A stretch of 64,000 nt of DNA from NCBI RefSeq assembly GCF_020687165.1, contig NZ_JAJEQC010000006.1; one strand, written 5' to 3'. A program made the position numbers and the translations under genes. Positions 7,802-15,598 of the stretch are shown here, piece by piece. Source of the stretch: Hominenteromicrobium mulieris. Its GTDB lineage: Bacteria > Bacillota > Clostridia > Oscillospirales > Acutalibacteraceae. Position 1 is the first letter of the stretch. The number at the start of each line of letters is the position of its first letter. The notes beneath the pieces were generated by a model, which made no database searches, had not been told where the DNA came from, and saw nothing but the letters and a program-made list of their open reading frames with translations.

Positions 7802-8085
7802 CTTTGCGGGGAAGAAAATTACCGCACGGTGCTCGTTTTGCAGCTGAATAATGTGTCCGTTACGAAAGACGATGAGATCACCGTGGCCGTGAACGACTAT
7901 CTCCATCCTTTCAGCCCGCAGGATGGCGTGGAGTACACGCGGAAAAAGAAAGTGAGATGCCGGAATATGTCGTCACGGTGACGAGCTCGCCGCAGACGGT
8001 GACGGTTCCCGTTTGGGTGGTTATACCGGCGGGTCTGGTGATTGCTTTAATCGTAGTTTTTGTAAGAAAAAAGCGCGCAGCTTGA
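7802..8085 (+). pseudogene. remnant of a C-terminally membrane-anchored surface protein
   Basis: Two overlapping frames each encode protein-like sequence. The first, open from 7802, reads ENYRTVLVLQLNNVSVTKDD... through HPFSPQDGVEYTR and fails soon after about 7950. A one-base shift within the A-rich GGAAAAAGAAAG at 7941-7952 gives SEMPEYVVTVTSSPQTVTVP, then a membrane helix (VWVVIPAGLVIALIVVFV) and the basic tail RKKRAA. That is the layout of a surface protein anchored by a C-terminal helix. The 5' end and any signal peptide are missing. The parent family was not recognised. A hairpin terminator follows the stop codon. Confidence 0.6.
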
Positions 8086-8101
8086 GGGCTGTGCGCTTTA
8101 A
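8071..8101 (+). terminator. hairpin terminator of the gene remnant
   Basis: AAGCGCGCAGC (8071-8081) pairs with GCTGTGCGCTT (8088-8098) with one G-U pair, followed by TTTA. It overlaps the last codons of the remnant. Confidence 0.6.
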
Positions 8102-8118
8102 TACTATGTTCCATTTCT

Positions 8119-8310
8119 AAGAACTCGCGTGGCGAGTTCTTCAAGAAACCCCTTGATAGGGTTTCTTACGGCGGAAACGTTCACTGGAAGTTTCCGCCTA
8201 TCTTCCTGATTTATGGTAGGCAAAAGGGTTTCGCTTTCTGCGGAAAGCGACCAAAGGCTTTGCCTTTGGAAACCACCACCTTTGAAAAGGTGGACGAAAT
8301 TTTATTCGTC
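8119..8310 (+). repeat. seven-hairpin intergenic array, copy A
   Basis: Seven short inverted repeats follow each other. H1 is AAGAACTCGC/GCGAGTTCTT (8119-8128/8132-8141). H2 is AAGAAACCC/GGGTTTCTT (8143-8151/8159-8167). H3 is GGCGGAAAC/GTTTCCGCC (8170-8178/8190-8198). After a single-stranded core (8199-8230) come H4 TCGCTTTC/GAAAGCGA (8231-8238/8243-8250), H5 CCAAAGGC/GCCTTTGG (8251-8258/8262-8269), H6 CCACCTTT/AAAGGTGG (8276-8283/8286-8293) and H7 GACGAA/TTCGTC (8293-8298/8305-8310). All stems are perfect. The array fills the gap between the convergent remnant and citrate synthase genes. A second copy in inverted orientation lies at 11375-11575. No coding capacity is apparent. Confidence 0.85.
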
Positions 8311-8334
8311 GCTTCGCTAAGGTTGCCGGAAGCT

Positions 8335-9702
8335 TTAGGTTTCGCCTTCCATACCCGGAAACGCGCGCTCGGGGTGGATGGCTTTATACGCCGGGCGGAT
8401 GATTTTACCGGCATTGATGAGCTCTTCGATGCGGTGGGCGCTCCAGCCGGCAATTCTGGCGCAGGCGAAAATGGGTGTATAGAGCTCCATCGGCAAATCG
8501 AGCATGCTGTAAATGAAGCCGCTGTAAAAGTCTACGTTTGCGGAGACGCCTTTGTAGATGCGGCGCTTTTCGGCGATGACCTGCGGCGCGAGCCGTGCGA
8601 CGCGCATGTATAGTCCGTACTCGTCCTCACGGCCTTTTTCTTTGGAAAGGCCCTCTGCAAAGCGCTCCATGATGCGTGCTCTGGGGTCGGAGACGGAATA
8701 CACGGCGTGGCCCATGCCGTAGATGAGCCCGGCGTTATCGAACGCTTTTTTATCAAGCAGGCGGGTGAGGTAATCGCAGATTTCATTCTCGTTCGTCCAG
8801 TCTTTGACCTGCTCCTTCATGTCACGAAACATGCGTACGACCTTGATGTTCGCGCCGCCGTGCTTTGGGCCTTTTAAAGAGCCGAGTGCCGCGGCAATGG
8901 CGGAATACGTATCCGTGCCGGAGGACGACACGACATGTGTTGTGAACGTGGAGTTGTTGCCGCCGCCGTGCTCTGCGTGCAGCATAAGCGCGATGTCGAG
9001 CACCTTGGCTTCCAGCGGGGTGAACTGTTTATCGGAACGCAGAATACGCAGAATATTTTCGGCGGTGGTAAGCTCCGGCTTCGGCTGGTGAATGTAAAGA
9101 CTTTTGCCGTCGTGATAGTGGCGATACGCCTGATAGCCGTAGACGGAAAGAAGCGGAAAAATGGCGATGAGCTGAATGCACTGGCGCAGCACGTTCGGGA
9201 TGGAGATGTCATCCGGGGTGTCGTCATAGGAATACATCGTCAGCACGCTGCGGGCGAGGGTGTTCATCATGTCGCCGCTCGGCGCTTTCATGATGATGTC
9301 GCGCACGAAATTTGTGGGTAATGTGCGGTAGAACGAAAGCTGTTTGATGAACCCGTCAAGCTGTTCTTTATTCGGCAGTTCGCCGAAAAGAAGCAGGTAG
9401 GCGGTCACTTCAAAGCCGAAGCTGTGGTCGCTCGGCATGCTGCGGACAAGATCTTCAATGCTGTAACCGCGGTAGAAAAGCTGCCCTTCGCAGGGGATTT
9501 TCACGCCGTTTTCCATGCGGCTGGAGCGGATCTCCGAAATATCGGTAAGGCCGGTCAGAACGCCGTTGCCGTTAATGTCGCGCAGGCCGCGCTTTACGTC
9601 GTATTTTGCATAGAGCTCCGGGTCAATCTTACCGTTTTTCACGCAAAGATTGGCGAGGGCTTCCATTTCGGGGGTGATTTCTGAGTATACGGATCTTGCC
9701 AT
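8335..9702 (-). CDS. citrate synthase
   Basis: 455 residues. Citrate synthase features are clear: the N-terminal GQLFYRGYSIEDLV, the first active-site His region HAEHGGGNNSTFTTHVV, the second in SLKGPKHGGANIKVV, GMGHAVYSVSDPRARIM, and the catalytic Asp stretch NVDFYSGFIYSML. It condenses acetyl-CoA and oxaloacetate to citrate, which feeds 2-oxoglutarate and glutamate synthesis, the precursor for the arginine genes in this window. The start at 9702 (MARSVYSEI) is chosen because AGAAAGG lies 10 bases upstream; an ATG three codons earlier touches the ribosome binding site. No other TCA genes are adjacent. Its 3' end abuts hairpin array A. Confidence 0.93.
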   Translation of the reverse strand: MARSVYSEITPEMEALANLCVKNGKIDPELYAKYDVKRGLRDINGNGVLTGLTDISEIRSSRMENGVKIPCEGQLFYRGYSIEDLVRSMPSDHSFGFEVTAYLLLFGELPNKEQLDGFIKQLSFYRTLPTNFVRDIIMKAPSGDMMNTLARSVLTMYSYDDTPDDISIPNVLRQCIQLIAIFPLLSVYGYQAYRHYHDGKSLYIHQPKPELTTAENILRILRSDKQFTPLEAKVLDIALMLHAEHGGGNNSTFTTHVVSSSGTDTYSAIAAALGSLKGPKHGGANIKVVRMFRDMKEQVKDWTNENEICDYLTRLLDKKAFDNAGLIYGMGHAVYSVSDPRARIMERFAEGLSKEKGREDEYGLYMRVARLAPQVIAEKRRIYKGVSANVDFYSGFIYSMLDLPMELYTPIFACARIAGWSAHRIEELINAGKIIRPAYKAIHPERAFPGMEGET

Positions 9703-9852
9703 GCAGTCCATCCTTTCTTCGTTTCCCGTTTGGGGTTCTGCGAGTTTTTTAAAATCGTTCAAAACTAAGAATGATATATTTTATTATAGCATATTGGTGC
9801 TGTGTGAAAATGTCGAATTTGTGAATTTTCCGCGTCCGAACCGTGTACATGT

Positions 9853-9882
9853 GCATAATTTTGTATGCCGTATCATAAGCAT
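9853..9882 (+). promoter_or_regulatory. possible sigma-E (sporulation) promoter of spoIIP
   Basis: GCATAAT (9853-9859), a 14-base spacer, and CATAAGCAT (9874-9882), 37 bases before the spoIIP start. This resembles the mother-cell sigma-E consensus (-35 ATA core, -10 CATAnnnT), and spoIIP is a sigma-E gene in Bacillus subtilis. No good sigma-A promoter was seen here. Confidence 0.45.
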
Positions 9883-9919
9883 GATAAGACGGATATGCCA
9901 CACAAATGGAGGCAGTGCG

Positions 9920-11032
9920 ATGCGAAAGAAACGGATCGGAAAAATCGGATACAGAATTTGCGCGGTGCTGGCGGCGGCCGTGTCACTTTGGTGCATGGGG
10001 GATAATTTATGGCCGGTTGTAAAGGAAAACGGCGCGGCGTGGGCGCTTAGGGCGGCGGGCTTACAGGCGGCAACAAGCCAAGAAGTGCCGCAAGCGGAAG
10101 CATCGCCTGCGCCCCAAAAGGAGGCCGTAAAAGAAACGGAGCCGGAAGCAACATCGCTCCCCACGGCGACACCTGTGCCCGTACAGGAGGAAACAGACAC
10201 GGAGCTGCCCGTACTGCCGGCGCCGACACCTGACCCCGAGCGTGAAACGGCAGCGGTCGCCGCGACCTTTATGGGCGGAGGAGAAGAGATAAACGGCTTT
10301 TTTGTGAAGGATACTTCGGACTCGGGGCTTGATTTATCGGAAGAAATTTTAATTGACCCCGATGTGCACGTGAAGCGCGACGGCTCGCCGGTGGTGCTGT
10401 TTTACTCCACGCATACGTCAGAAGCGTACTTGCAGTATGAATCGGACTGGTATTACCGCGACGAGAGCTTTCGCACGGAGGAAGAAGAAAAAAGCGTTGT
10501 GGCGGTGGCAAAAAGGGCGAAAGACGTGATAGAAGCAGGCGGGTTCGGCGTGATCCACGACACGACAAGGTTTGACGAGACGTATTCCGGCAGCTACCAG
10601 CGCTCAATGGATGCGATGCAGGAAAATTTGCTGAAATACCCCACGATACAGATCACCGTGGATGTGCACAGAGACGCGTTCGGTGAGGAGGACGACGGCA
10701 CACGGTATAAGCCCGTGGCGGAGGTAAACGGGGAGAATGCCGCACAGATCATGATCATGGCGGGGTGTGACCTTTCGGAAGACCCGCTGTTCCCGGATTG
10801 GCGGGAAAACCTGCATTTGGCCTTGCGCTTGCAGCAAAAAGGCGATTTATTATATCCGGGGCTGTTTCGACCGCTGTTTTTCGCGCAGAGAAACTACAAT
10901 ATGCACGCCACGCACGGCTCGCTTTTGGTGGAGGTCGGCACGGAGGTGAATACGCAAAGGGAGGCGGACTACGCCGGGGAGCTGCTGGGCGAGACGATTC
11001 TGGCGGTTTTAAACGACATAGCGGAGGAATAG
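9920..11032 (+). CDS. spoIIP: stage II sporulation protein P
   Basis: 370 residues. An N-terminal membrane helix (ICAVLAAAVSLWCMGDNLW) is followed by a ~95-residue Pro/Glu-rich linker and the SpoIIP amidase/endopeptidase domain. Conserved stretches are VVLFYSTHTSEAYL, DTTRFDETYSGSYQRS, ITVDVHRDA and LLVEVGTEVNT, with the His and Glu residues expected to bind zinc. SpoIIP degrades septal peptidoglycan with SpoIID and SpoIIM so the mother cell can engulf the forespore. The gene indicates a sporulation programme in this lineage. The start is fixed by GGAGG at 9908-9912. It is followed after 41 bases by a small membrane protein gene. Confidence 0.92.
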   Translation: MRKKRIGKIGYRICAVLAAAVSLWCMGDNLWPVVKENGAAWALRAAGLQAATSQEVPQAEASPAPQKEAVKETEPEATSLPTATPVPVQEETDTELPVLPAPTPDPERETAAVAATFMGGGEEINGFFVKDTSDSGLDLSEEILIDPDVHVKRDGSPVVLFYSTHTSEAYLQYESDWYYRDESFRTEEEEKSVVAVAKRAKDVIEAGGFGVIHDTTRFDETYSGSYQRSMDAMQENLLKYPTIQITVDVHRDAFGEEDDGTRYKPVAEVNGENAAQIMIMAGCDLSEDPLFPDWRENLHLALRLQQKGDLLYPGLFRPLFFAQRNYNMHATHGSLLVEVGTEVNTQREADYAGELLGETILAVLNDIAEE

Positions 11033-11073
11033 CGGAAAACGGACGGGGCATACTGCATGCGGAGGTGTTTTGC

Positions 11074-11364
11074 ATGCGCAAATGTGTGTGTTCCCGCGCG
11101 TTTTTGATGTCGTTTTTCTGCACCGTGCTGGTGCTGCTGTTTGTGTTCGGTATGCTGATGGTGGACGCCGAGGGAAGACGGTTGAGCTTTAATGACAACG
11201 CCCCGCCGGCGGAAATGCTGTATCAGGCGGACGGTAAGGCGTTTTTGAAAATCAACGCGTTTGAGCTGGACGCGAGAATCCCCGTGACCGGGGCAGTGAA
11301 GGTGTGGCGGTTCTTTGAAAAGTTCTTTTGTTTGCCGCAGAGTTCTAACGGCGAGCATGGTTAA
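11074..11364 (+). CDS. small membrane protein downstream of spoIIP, unknown function
   Basis: 96 residues: MRKCVCSRAF, one hydrophobic helix (LMSFFCTVLVLLFVFGMLMV, about 11-30), then a ~65-residue outside domain (RRLSFNDNAPP, GKAFLKINAFELDARIPVTGAV). A strong GGAGGTG (11061-11067) precedes ATG 11074, and the gene lies 41 bases past spoIIP on the same strand, so co-expression during sporulation is plausible. The family was not recognised. The last ~15 codons run towards the second hairpin array, so the C-terminus may have been altered by that element. Confidence 0.7.
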   Translation: MRKCVCSRAFLMSFFCTVLVLLFVFGMLMVDAEGRRLSFNDNAPPAEMLYQADGKAFLKINAFELDARIPVTGAVKVWRFFEKFFCLPQSSNGEHG

Positions 11365-11374
11365 AAGTCTTTAG

Positions 11375-11575
11375 TCAAGTTTTCTTCGAGAAAACTTGAA
11401 AGCGAACATAAGCGTTCGCTTGGATTCATCAAGGCAGAGCCTTGAGTCGCCATTCGCAAATGGCGAAATCCTTTTGCCTACCCAAAGATCAGGAAAATAG
11501 AAAAATCGTCCGGTGGACGATTTTTCGTAAGAAACCCTATCAAGGGGTTCCTTAAAAGGCGGCATTGCCGCCTTT
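11375..11575 (-). repeat. seven-hairpin intergenic array, copy B (inverted relative to copy A)
   Basis: Read on the minus strand in the order of copy A. H1: AAAGGCGGC/GCCGCCTTT at 11575-11555. H2: AAGGAACCC/GGGTTTCTT at 11553-11529, 24 of 25 bases identical to copy A over the hairpin. H3: an 11-bp stem AAAAATCGTCC/GGACGATTTTT at 11525-11501. A core (11500-11467) matches the copy A core in about 31 of 36 positions. Then H4 TCGCCATT/AATGGCGA (11466-11447), H5 TCAAGGC/GCCTTGA (11445-11429), H6 AAGCGAAC/GTTCGCTT (11421-11400) and H7 TCAAGTTTTCT/AGAAAACTTGA (11399-11375). Order and spacing match copy A while stem sequences differ. It fills much of the 378-base gap before htpG. Confidence 0.85.
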
Positions 11576-11636
11576 AGAAAAAATAATCCATGCGAAATTT
11601 AAATTTAAACCGTTCTTTTTTTTAACCAAATTAAAA

Positions 11637-11666
11637 TTGTTCGTGATTTTTTAACAAATATATAGT
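11637..11666 (+). promoter_or_regulatory. possible promoter of htpG
   Basis: TTGTTC (11637-11642), 18-base spacer, TATAGT (11661-11666) in an AT-rich stretch after hairpin array B. No CIRCE-type repeat (TTAGCACTC/GAGTGCTAA) is present, so HrcA control is not suggested. Confidence 0.45.
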
Positions 11667-11742
11667 ATAGTTGTTAGAAAGAGAATGCGGGCGGATGAAT
11701 GCGCGATTTTGATGCCCAAAATGAAAAAGAGGTAGAATTTGC

Positions 11743-13623
11743 ATGGCAAAAAAACAGTTTAAAGCGGAGTCTAAAAGACTTCTTGATCTCATGATCAATT
11801 CTATTTATACCCATAAGGAGATTTTTCTGCGCGAGCTGATCTCCAACGCGAGCGACGCGATCGATAAGCTTTACTATAAATCCCTGGCGGACGGCGCTAC
11901 GGGACTCAATCGTGACGACTTCCAGATCTTCCTTGCGGCGGATAAGGACAGCCGCACGCTGCGTATCCGCGATAACGGCATCGGCATGACGCAGGAGGAG
12001 CTTGACCAGAACCTCGGCGTCATCGCAAAGAGCGGCTCGCTGAAATTCAAGTCTGAAAACGAAAAGAACGAGGATATCGACATCATCGGTCAGTTCGGTG
12101 TGGGCTTCTATTCTGCGTTTATGGTCAGCGACCACGTGCGCGTGGAATCCAAGGCGTACGGCGCAGAGCAGGCGTATTGCTGGGAGTCCGACGGCGCGGA
12201 CGGCTATACCATCCGCGAGTGCGAAAAGGCCGACCACGGCACCGAGATCATTTTGCATATCAAAGAGGACACCGAGGAAGAAAAGTACAGCGAGTTCCTC
12301 GATACATACCGCATTCGTTCGCTCGTGAAGAAGTATTCCGATTATATCCGCTACCCCATCCGCATGGAGGTCGAAAAGACCCGTGCGAAGGAGGGTGCGG
12401 AGAACGAATATGAGCACTACTTTGAGGTGGAGACCCTCAACAGCATGGTGCCGCTGTGGAAGAAGAATAAAAACGAGATCACGGCAGAAGAATACAACAG
12501 CTTCTATAAGGAGAAGTTCTACGATTGGCAGGACCCGCTGAAGGTTATCCATACCTCCGCAGAGGGTACGGCGACGTATAACGCACTGCTGTTTATCCCT
12601 GCAAAAGCGCCGATGGATTATTATTCGAGAGACTACGAAAAGGGTTTGCAGCTGTATGCTTCCGGCGTACTCATTATGGAAAAGTGCGCAGACCTGCTGC
12701 CGGATTACTTCGGCTTTGTGAAGGGCCTTGTCGATTCGCAGGATCTGTCGCTGAATATCTCCCGTGAAATGTTGCAGCACGACCGTCAGTTAAAACTTAT
12801 CGCGACGCGCATTGAGAAGAAGATTGCGTCGGAGCTTAAATCCATGCTGGAGCACGACAGAGAGAACTACGAGAAGTTCTTTGAGAGCTTCGGCCTCAGA
12901 CTCAAATTCGGCATGTACGAGAACTACGGCATCAACAAGGATAAGCTCAAGGATCTTGTGCTGTTCCGCTCCTCCACGGGCAAGATGCGCACGCTGAAAG
13001 AGTACGTTCAGGACATGAAGGAAGACCAGACCTGCATTTACTACGCGGCGGGCGAGACCCCGGAGCGCATTGCGCATCTGCCGCAGACCGAAGCCGTGCT
13101 TGACCGCGGCTACGAGGTGCTGTACCTTACGGACGATGTGGACGAGTTCGCGCTGATGGTGTTGCAGGAGTACGAAGGCAAGAGCTTCAAGAACGTTGCG
13201 GCGGAAGACGCACGCGTGCAGACCGAAGAAGAAAAGCAGGCTGCCGAAAAGCAGGCGGAGGAAAACAAGGCTCTGCTTGAGAAGATGAAGACGATTCTCG
13301 GCGAGCGCGTAAAGGACGTGCGCGTTTCGACGACACTTAAAAATCACCCCGTGTGCATCACGACGGACGGCGCGATCTCCATGGAGATGGAGAAGGTGTT
13401 AAATTCCATGCCGGGTGCGGAGCAGAAAGTGAAGGCCGAGCAGATATTTGAGCTCAACACCGAGCACCCGGTGTTTGAGGTGCTGCGCCGCTTTGAAAAT
13501 GACGAAGACAAGCTGAAAAAGTACACCGAAGTGCTGTACGATCAGGCGCTGCTTATTGAGGGACGCTCCATTGAAGACCCGGTCGCTTACGCAAATAACG
13601 TCGCAGAGCTGCTTGCACAGTAA
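11743..13623 (+). CDS. htpG: molecular chaperone HtpG (Hsp90 family)
   Basis: 626 residues, full length for bacterial Hsp90. The N-terminal GHKL ATPase domain has FLRELISNASDAIDKL (N-box), DNGIGMTQEEL, and GQFGVGFYSAFMV. The middle domain contains KFYDWQDPLKVIHTSAEGT and VDSQDLSLNISREMLQ with the catalytic-loop Arg. The C-terminal dimerisation domain has no MEEVD motif, as expected in bacteria. It assists folding and remodelling of client proteins with DnaK under stress. AAAGAGGTAG precedes the ATG. The next gene starts 27 bases downstream. Confidence 0.95.
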   Translation: MAKKQFKAESKRLLDLMINSIYTHKEIFLRELISNASDAIDKLYYKSLADGATGLNRDDFQIFLAADKDSRTLRIRDNGIGMTQEELDQNLGVIAKSGSLKFKSENEKNEDIDIIGQFGVGFYSAFMVSDHVRVESKAYGAEQAYCWESDGADGYTIRECEKADHGTEIILHIKEDTEEEKYSEFLDTYRIRSLVKKYSDYIRYPIRMEVEKTRAKEGAENEYEHYFEVETLNSMVPLWKKNKNEITAEEYNSFYKEKFYDWQDPLKVIHTSAEGTATYNALLFIPAKAPMDYYSRDYEKGLQLYASGVLIMEKCADLLPDYFGFVKGLVDSQDLSLNISREMLQHDRQLKLIATRIEKKIASELKSMLEHDRENYEKFFESFGLRLKFGMYENYGINKDKLKDLVLFRSSTGKMRTLKEYVQDMKEDQTCIYYAAGETPERIAHLPQTEAVLDRGYEVLYLTDDVDEFALMVLQEYEGKSFKNVAAEDARVQTEEEKQAAEKQAEENKALLEKMKTILGERVKDVRVSTTLKNHPVCITTDGAISMEMEKVLNSMPGAEQKVKAEQIFELNTEHPVFEVLRRFENDEDKLKKYTEVLYDQALLIEGRSIEDPVAYANNVAELLAQ

Positions 13624-13650
13624 AAAATATCCCCATTAGGAGGACGGGCT

Positions 13651-14397
13651 ATGAAGCCGAAAAGAAAACGGGACTTTACCGGCATGTTCATCATGGCGGT
13701 GCTGCTGAGCTTTATCCTGCCGCTTGGCTACCTTGTAGTACGTATTGTGTCGCACGACGGCGGGACGGAGGAAGTGCGCAGCCGCGAAGATTATGTGCTG
13801 ATGCTTTTGCAGTGCCTTTTGGGCATTGCCGCCATTGTGCTGCCGCTGCGGCTCATTCGGCAGAAAACGCTGCAGATTCCGCGCGTGATGCTGGTTTTGT
13901 ACATTGCGTTTTTGTACTGCGCGATCTTCCTCGGCGAGGTGCGAAGCTTTTACTACGCCGTACCGCACTGGGACACAATTCTGCACACGATGAGCGGCGC
14001 AATGCTGGGTGCGCTTGGCTTTTCCATGATTGCGATTTTCAATAATGCGGAGCGCATACCGTTGAATCTTTCGCCGGTGTTCATCGCTGTGTTTGCGTTT
14101 TGCTTTGCGCTTGCGCTGGGCGCGGTGTGGGAAATTTATGAATTCACGATGGATTCCGTTTTCGGCACCAACATGCAGAAATATATGCTGGATAACGGCA
14201 CGGCGCTTATTGGGCAGGCAGCCTTGCAGGACACGATGAAGGACATCATCGTGGACGCCATCGGCGCACTGGTGATGAGCACCATCGGCTACATTTCCCT
14301 CAAGTACAAAAAGGACTGGGTGGAAAAGCTGACGATCCGTTTTCACGTGAAAAAGCCCGAAAAAAACGGGAAAACCAAAAAGGGAAAGGATGAATGA
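13651..14397 (+). CDS. YjdF/DUF2238-like multi-pass membrane protein
   Basis: 248 residues with about six hydrophobic segments (roughly 12-31, 50-68, 80-99, 108-128, 134-155 and 195-215) and a Lys-rich cytosolic tail. The motif VPHWDTILHTMSGAMLGALGF, the WEIYEFTMD pair and the DTMKDIIVDAIGAL segment resemble the DUF2238/YjdF family, in which His and Glu residues in the membrane are conserved. Function unknown. ATTAGGAGGACG (13636-13647) is the ribosome binding site. The stop overlaps the start region of the CPBP gene, so the two are probably translated together. Confidence 0.75.
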   Translation: MKPKRKRDFTGMFIMAVLLSFILPLGYLVVRIVSHDGGTEEVRSREDYVLMLLQCLLGIAAIVLPLRLIRQKTLQIPRVMLVLYIAFLYCAIFLGEVRSFYYAVPHWDTILHTMSGAMLGALGFSMIAIFNNAERIPLNLSPVFIAVFAFCFALALGAVWEIYEFTMDSVFGTNMQKYMLDNGTALIGQAALQDTMKDIIVDAIGALVMSTIGYISLKYKKDWVEKLTIRFHVKKPEKNGKTKKGKDE

Positions 14398-14399
14398 GC

Positions 14400-15590
14400 A
14401 TGAACGATAACCGGAACCACACGCCCGCTGGGCAGCCGGTGACGCAGCCGCTTTATAACGGGCAGCCGGTGTATACCGCGCCGCAGAATCCCGCGCCGGT
14501 GCAGAACCCGACGCCGGTGTATACATATCCGCCGCAGGGCGGGAACGGCGCGCCCGTTTATGCACAGCCGGTGCAGCAGCCCGTATATTACGCACCCGTA
14601 CAGCCGCCGAAGTGGGCGGACCCCGCGCGTTTGGAGCAAAAGGAGCTGCGCCGCGCGGCCTCCCGCCTTTCGTTTGCGACCATGACCTCTTTGCCGATAC
14701 AGGTTTTGTGGACGACGCTTGCAACGCTGATTTTAACGGTGTGCGGCGTGAATTTTATGGGGCCGAACACCATTGGCGACTTTCCGCCGACGGCGTATTA
14801 CCTTATTTCGTCCATTGCATCGTTCTTATCCATTGTGCTGCCGTTCTCATTTTTTCTGTTCTTTGGGAAAAGAAAGCTTTCGGACACGGTGCTTGTGGAG
14901 AAAAACGGTGTGCTGAACAGTGTTTTGCTCGTCTTTGCGGGCCTTGCCGTCAGTGTTTTGATGAACATTCCCGCAAACCTCATCTCGCAGCTTTTGGAGG
15001 GCGCGGGGCTGAACGGCGACGCAAACACGGCAGACCTTTTGGCGATGACGCCCGTGCAGGCGCTGACGATGTTCGTTTCGGTCGTGCTCGTCGCGCCGGT
15101 GACGGAGGAATTTGCGTTCCGCAGCGTGACGACGGCCGTCATGCGCCGCTGGGGTGACTGGCCCGCGGTGATCTTCTCCGCACTGATCTTCGGCATGGCG
15201 CATTACAGCATTCAGTCCTTGCCCGTGGTGCTTATGGCGGGCTTTGTAATGGCGCTTTTGTATGTGCGTACCCGCAACATTTGGGTGAACATTTTCGTGC
15301 ACATGCTCAATAATCTGCTTGCGACGCTGCCCATCGCCCTTGAGGGGCTTGTGGGCGCGGATGCGGCGAATATCGCGAGCAATTTGCTGACGTATATCGT
15401 GTACGGCTTGGGGCTGATTGCGCTTGTGGTGCTGCTTATCCGCAATTTCACCGGTCATAAGGTGTTCCGCACGCCCATGCAGCGCGGCGTACCGGTACGC
15501 GGAAAGGCGTTGTGGATGTTCGTGAATCCCGGTTTCATCTGCTACTATGTGCTGTTTGTTGTAATGTGTATCGTGACGCTGTATTCGTAA
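14400..15590 (+). CDS. CPBP family intramembrane glutamic endopeptidase (CAAX protease-like)
   Basis: About 396 residues. The first ~75 are Pro/Gln/Tyr-rich and disordered-looking (repeated 'QPVYxAPxQ'). Several membrane helices follow. The CPBP (Abi) core is VAPVTEEFAFRSVTTAVMRR with the EExxxR motif, then LIFGMAHYSIQ (FxxxH) and VNIFVHMLNNLLATL (HxxxN). These are the catalytic Glu/His residues of CAAX-type and MroQ-like proteases, which in Firmicutes process peptides or signalling proteins. ATG 14400 gives 9-base spacing from AAAGGA; an ATG at 14394 is also possible. Confidence 0.88.
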   Translation: MNDNRNHTPAGQPVTQPLYNGQPVYTAPQNPAPVQNPTPVYTYPPQGGNGAPVYAQPVQQPVYYAPVQPPKWADPARLEQKELRRAASRLSFATMTSLPIQVLWTTLATLILTVCGVNFMGPNTIGDFPPTAYYLISSIASFLSIVLPFSFFLFFGKRKLSDTVLVEKNGVLNSVLLVFAGLAVSVLMNIPANLISQLLEGAGLNGDANTADLLAMTPVQALTMFVSVVLVAPVTEEFAFRSVTTAVMRRWGDWPAVIFSALIFGMAHYSIQSLPVVLMAGFVMALLYVRTRNIWVNIFVHMLNNLLATLPIALEGLVGADAANIASNLLTYIVYGLGLIALVVLLIRNFTGHKVFRTPMQRGVPVRGKALWMFVNPGFICYYVLFVVMCIVTLYS

Positions 15591-15598
15591 GGGGACAT

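Noticed and set aside
8119..8310. Hairpin array considered as a CRISPR array
   Set aside because: The repeated units are inverted repeats with different stem sequences, not identical direct repeats separated by spacers, and no cas gene is present.
11576..11742. CIRCE (HrcA) operator before htpG
   Set aside because: No TTAGCACTC-N9-GAGTGCTAA or near match was found.
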